Source of the DNA: Astrocystis sublimbata
Taxonomy: Eukaryota > Ascomycota > Sordariomycetes > Xylariales > Xylariaceae
Assembly: GCA_022453515.1 (NCBI GenBank)
Contig: JAJNNY010000059.1
Span: 1 to 64,000 of the forward strand
Direction: 5' to 3'
DNA: 64,000 bases
Part shown: one piece after another, positions 60,081 to 64,000 of the stretch
Position numbering within the stretch: the first letter of the stretch is position 1
Layout of the letters: every line of letters begins with the position of its first letter
Program-made: the position numbers and the translations under genes
Notes under the pieces: model-generated
Database searches by the model: none
Told to the model about the DNA's origin: nothing
What the model saw: the letters and a program-made list of their open reading frames with translations, nothing else

Positions 60081-63000
60081 GTGTTGGGTTAGAACCTCGT
60101 TCTCCGGTCGCAGCGTCTGCATGAAATAACAAGAAAAGAGTGAAGAAGAGCAAAGAAGCGAAGAGCAAAGATTGTCGAATTGTACTTACACAGCATTTGT
60201 AAAAGGGTGGATCAGAAGAAGCGTCTGCACACCAACAGGTTGGGAAAACGGCGTCTGTTTCGTGGTGTTTTATTGCAGTAATACTTAGTTGGAGGGATGA
60301 AGAAGTACTCTCTGGGACAGGTTTTGATGTGACAACCAGTTCGCTTGGCCCACACGGAGAGATGCCAATTTCAAGCACGAAGAAGTTGGTATAGAAATAA
60401 TACTACAATTTCCATCCCCAATTCGGAGCTGACACGGAAGTATCCTTGTGTGATAAGTTGCAGAAATGTTGCCATGATTAATATGCATCAGTAAGTTACG
60501 GCGCTTAATTGATTATTGACATTCGATTACAGCTCTCAGCAGGGTATATCCTATGATTTGAATGCCAAACTTGTTGTCAACATCAGAAGAGTCACTGCCT
60601 TCTATGTCTACCGAAGGCTTATTATGACTGTGAGTTGTGAGTTAACAGACCGAGACAGACCTATCTACGCATGATTGCAAGGGAGGGATGGCAGCGCTAA
60701 GCAGACTGTTGTCAGTTTAATTTGTCGCTGAAATAGCAATCCTGGTCCCTGGAGGCACTAAGTGGGGGCACTTTATCTGTTCGTGGGGGACTAGTGGACT
60801 CCATCTGACTCGAGCCGTGGAGTAATTAATTGGTTACCGCATGTTACGGCAATGGTCGTTTCTTCGTACCTCGGGTAACCGGTCACACAGCACCGCCGGG
60901 CCAGGAGGAGAGATAGGCGGCCGGTTCCGGGACCGATCCCTACCATTGCATAGCACATTAAGTCCCCCAGTGAGGCTTCCGGTGAGAAAAGGTGGTAAGC
61001 CATTCCTGATTGCCAAGTAACCTGGCTTGTTCTTGTTACACGACCATTACCGTAAACGCTTATCTCTGCCTATCCCACGCGATGGATTTTACTGAGATTG
61101 TCAGGATGGCATAGCTCATGTTTTGCGCATCTTACGAGGAGCACCCTTCGAATTAAAGCTTCCGCTGTCCTTGCGTGCATATCTTCATACACAGTAGATG
61201 AGCAGAATAACCTACACTGCGGTATATGTGGAATAATTACCTTTCAAGAATGAGAACGGGCAATTCCCCGACACTCTTCACCGCTTGGAATACACAACTG
61301 TAGTCTGCCATGCTACTCGGTTTGTTGTGAGTAATCATCAATGGATGATTGGGCTGGTACTACATTTAGAAGCTGGGGAAGAGGACTAGATGCGTTAATT
61401 GAGCCTGGGACCGAGCGAGGGGTACAGTAGTTTCCGAACGAGTGACTGCCTACTAAGCTGAGGACTGGATATGCGAATTGCCGGATTCGACGACCTTTGG
61501 GCTCTGAGAGAGAGAGGTTGGAGACCCTTAAATTAATGCAAGCATGCACTCCACACCTTCCATCGATTCTGATCATGTTATTAGGGTCCAGACTCCGGCG
61601 TGTCTGGGCAATTTCTGGAATCGGAGAGCGTAGGGTGCCCTTGGGGTGTAAGATGATCTGATCGAGGGCCGCAGGGCAGGCGCCTTGGCGATCGATTGTA
61701 TACACCACCGCGGTGTTGCGCAGGCTGGACTGGACGTATTAGCATCAGGCACCGGAGTCGTAATTATTATTCAACCAGATCTTGGTAGGCCCTGAGATTG
61801 CCTGAGGACCCACGGCAGGACCGTGGATAGATTTTGGTGCCAGATGTAAGTAAGTAATTACTCATGCCTTGTTGGTGAGCTCCTCGAGAGTGAGCAGTCG
61901 CTGCGGTCTGGAGTCCGCATCTACATCGCGGTCCGAGGATGGACTGAACTAAACCATTGAAGCTATTGATCTGGAGAGGTAGCCAACGTCGTGTAGAACC
62001 TTGACGCTACTGTCCCGTGCACTACTGTTAGAAACACGCAAGAGCGAGAGAGATACGAGACTTCTCCGAGATGATGGCCCGTCTCTTCATATCGTTCATC
62101 GCCAAGGCGATTCTCAACCCCAAGACCATGAGAATGAGTCCTTTAGCTCGTTTGAGATTGACGCCTTGCGATCGAGTAAACGGTGATGTTTTCTCGCCCG
62201 TGTGGTGTGGCAGTTGAGGGTGTGGTCTAGACACGGACAGACCGCACCCTGCAGTAGTTCGTACTCGATCGAGCTATGCCCTCTCTGCTGTTTGGTTTGT
62301 GTCAGCTCGAGGAACAACCATGAGAACAGCGCTAGGCTTTTCCTGATACTTTGGGATGGGGTTAAGGCCGAATCTACCATTGGGAGCATGGCTGTTTGGC
62401 TGTTTCAAAAATGGCCATGCGAATGATGATGTACCTACCAACTGAGTGGTGTGGTGCCTCTTAGGCTGCTGTCTTGTCACGCTTGTGCGATGGGGGGAAT
62501 CACATTGGATTAGTCCGATTGTCAGGGGCGGCGAGCTCAGCCAATCATGTGATCTGGCTTACACTATCCTTAGCTGGACTTGGCGCTCAGACTATGCCGT
62601 CATCATACAGGATAAGTTTCCTCAATCAAATCTTTTGCAGGGTTGTGGAGCCTTTGGGTACTTGGGGGGCATGTCCAGGAATGGGGCCAGCAGGGGGCGG
62701 CTATGTATGTACATGGCGGAACTGGAACCAACAACAAACTCGACTCTCTGAGGCCTGGTTGCCGCCACTCCTTCGAAGTTCTCAGGGGGTACACTGCACA
62801 CGATATTACGACGCGTTCCAAACTTCGAAGCCAGGCCAGAGACCAACTGCATCGGGTAAATCGTCACGAGCCTGCCGCCTGTTCAGCTGAGTTCTCTTGT
62901 GGTACGCATTGAGAGGGCTCAGACTCGTAAAACATTATGGTTGCAGTAGACTTATGTTTAACCTTAGTAGGCGAAGAATTGGGCAAAACACCGCAAGCAG

Positions 63001-64000
63001 ACGCCAAGATGGACTTGGTATTACACACATGCGAATGTCCATGGCAATTTGCAAAGACATTGGCATTGCAATTGGGTAATTCCGCCTTCTAACCAAAGGC
63101 AGCGAGAGAGGGAGAGAAAAGCTCGCTTCACGGCTTACCTTTCGAGCATAGTTCCGCGGTAGGTGAGGTGTCTAGACTCTATTGAGAGATGTGATTGACT
63201 CCAGCACTCACATCTCTTTGAACAGCTCGCATGTCAAGATGTAGTAGTTGCGTGCTACTTATTACTTAGACTTACGGTGCTGACAGCCGACCCTGTGGTC
63301 AGACCTAGAGGCTCTGCAGGGCGTGCCGCGTTATCCAGCTGAGGAGGGTGCCCCTCGCCCAGACCTCGCAATTCCACATTGCCATGCAAATACTCGCCGC
63401 AAATCAACTTGCTTATACACCGGATACTGTGTCCCACAAGAGGGTGATTCTCATTGGGCGTCAGTCCTCGACGACGCTCGTATGTTGTTATAGACATTGC
63501 ACGAGTGACCGCAAGTAATACAAGTCGAGGTACCCGCCTTGGCCGCTTTCGGTGGGCTGGATCAGAATACCAGAGCGTGCGCGCCTAGGACTGCGCAAAG
63601 TTTCTCATACGTAACAGCAACACAATTGTTTAATGGCGAAGAGACGAGCAGGTGGGCTATTACATCATTGAGCCTGAACCAAGCGAGAGAGTAAAAATAC
63701 CACCACACTTTCCAACGCAATTGCGAATATGGGCATTGAGGAACCTAGGGACCCAATCGGCAACCCTTGACAAAATGCAATACTGCAAGCAATGACGCTG
63801 CTGTGTAACGTACTTTTGGTAGAGACGCGGGTTGGTGGCATGTGATCTAGGAGTAGGAGAACCACCCACTCGGTCGCGCCGCATTGTTCTCGACAACATC
63901 CCTATAGGGCAACCCACCTATCTATCTTTGTTCCATAAGGGTTATCTATGGCAACGCACCCTAGACGTTTCGTAAATATTGAGCTGGGCCACAGTTGTCT
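60081..64000. other. Terminal intergenic region, no supported gene
   Basis: About 3.9 kb. Several frames of 60-140 codons (61313-61708 minus, 62474-62890 plus) overlap each other on opposite strands and show no domains or intron signals. The stretch looks non-coding or contains only gene relics I cannot recognise. Confidence 0.45.

Noticed and set aside
61313..61708. 131-codon minus-strand frame
   Set aside because: No motif and poor coding character; neighbouring frames on both strands are similar.
62474..62890. 138-codon plus-strand frame
   Set aside because: Overlaps frames of similar length on both strands and lacks any domain feature.

Overview
The window is eukaryotic: genes are spaced out, carry short GT-AG introns with CTAAC/CTGAC-type branch sites, and encode fungus-typical proteins (AA9 lytic polysaccharide monooxygenase with CBM1, Skn7 with fused HSF and receiver domains, GH47 mannosidase, Cog3, Fmp25-like RCC1 protein, eIF2B-epsilon). 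It reads as a chromosome segment of a filamentous ascomycete (Pezizomycotina, probably Sordariomycetes; the class is an inference from gene style only).

Region 1 (1-13,600) is accessory. It opens with two decayed, oppositely oriented Ty3/Gypsy-type retroelement remnants (1-4,605) that are TA-rich and full of stops, as expected from repeat-induced point mutation (RIP). It continues with a small 8-cysteine secreted hydrophobin-like protein (6,428-6,840), a frame-broken membrane glycoprotein gene (8,682-9,728), an ankyrin-repeat scrap (about 10,263-10,460) and three tRNA-like or SINE-like Pol III modules (10,736-10,840; about 12,215-12,330; about 12,455-12,690).

Region 2 (13,600-28,700) is a compact housekeeping block: a mitochondrial-carrier-like protein (+), then on the minus strand a TauD-type dioxygenase, a GH47 alpha-1,2-mannosidase, a disordered 310-aa protein, an SMT-like methyltransferase and Cog3, with Cog3 divergent from an Fmp25-like RCC1-repeat mitochondrial protein (+). 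The mannosidase and Cog3 both serve Golgi glycan processing and traffic, but adjacency alone does not show a functional cluster.

Region 3 (28,700-47,000) is nearly empty except for SKN7 (38,110-40,399), a two-component transcription factor with about 9.4 kb of upstream DNA and about 6.6 kb downstream. The upstream part is rich in short repeats, palindromes and homopolymer tracts and holds one possible 145-aa gene on the minus strand.

Region 4 (47,000-64,000) carries eIF2B-epsilon (+), an unrecognised 369-aa protein (-), an FAD-dependent monooxygenase (+), a nine-exon AA9-CBM1 enzyme (+) and an Avt3/4-like vacuolar amino-acid transporter (+), then about 3.9 kb without a convincing gene.

I reconstructed exon structures by eye and checked that exon lengths keep the reading frame; these are models, not transcripts. 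Points worth a second look are a 32-nt candidate intron in the TauD gene, a 7-nt microexon in the AA9 gene, a 17-nt microexon in SKN7, the frame break in the glycoprotein gene, the 8-Cys secreted protein beside transposon debris, and the Pol III-type modules. I did not find a CRISPR array, a biosynthetic cluster, or a clearly new multi-gene system.
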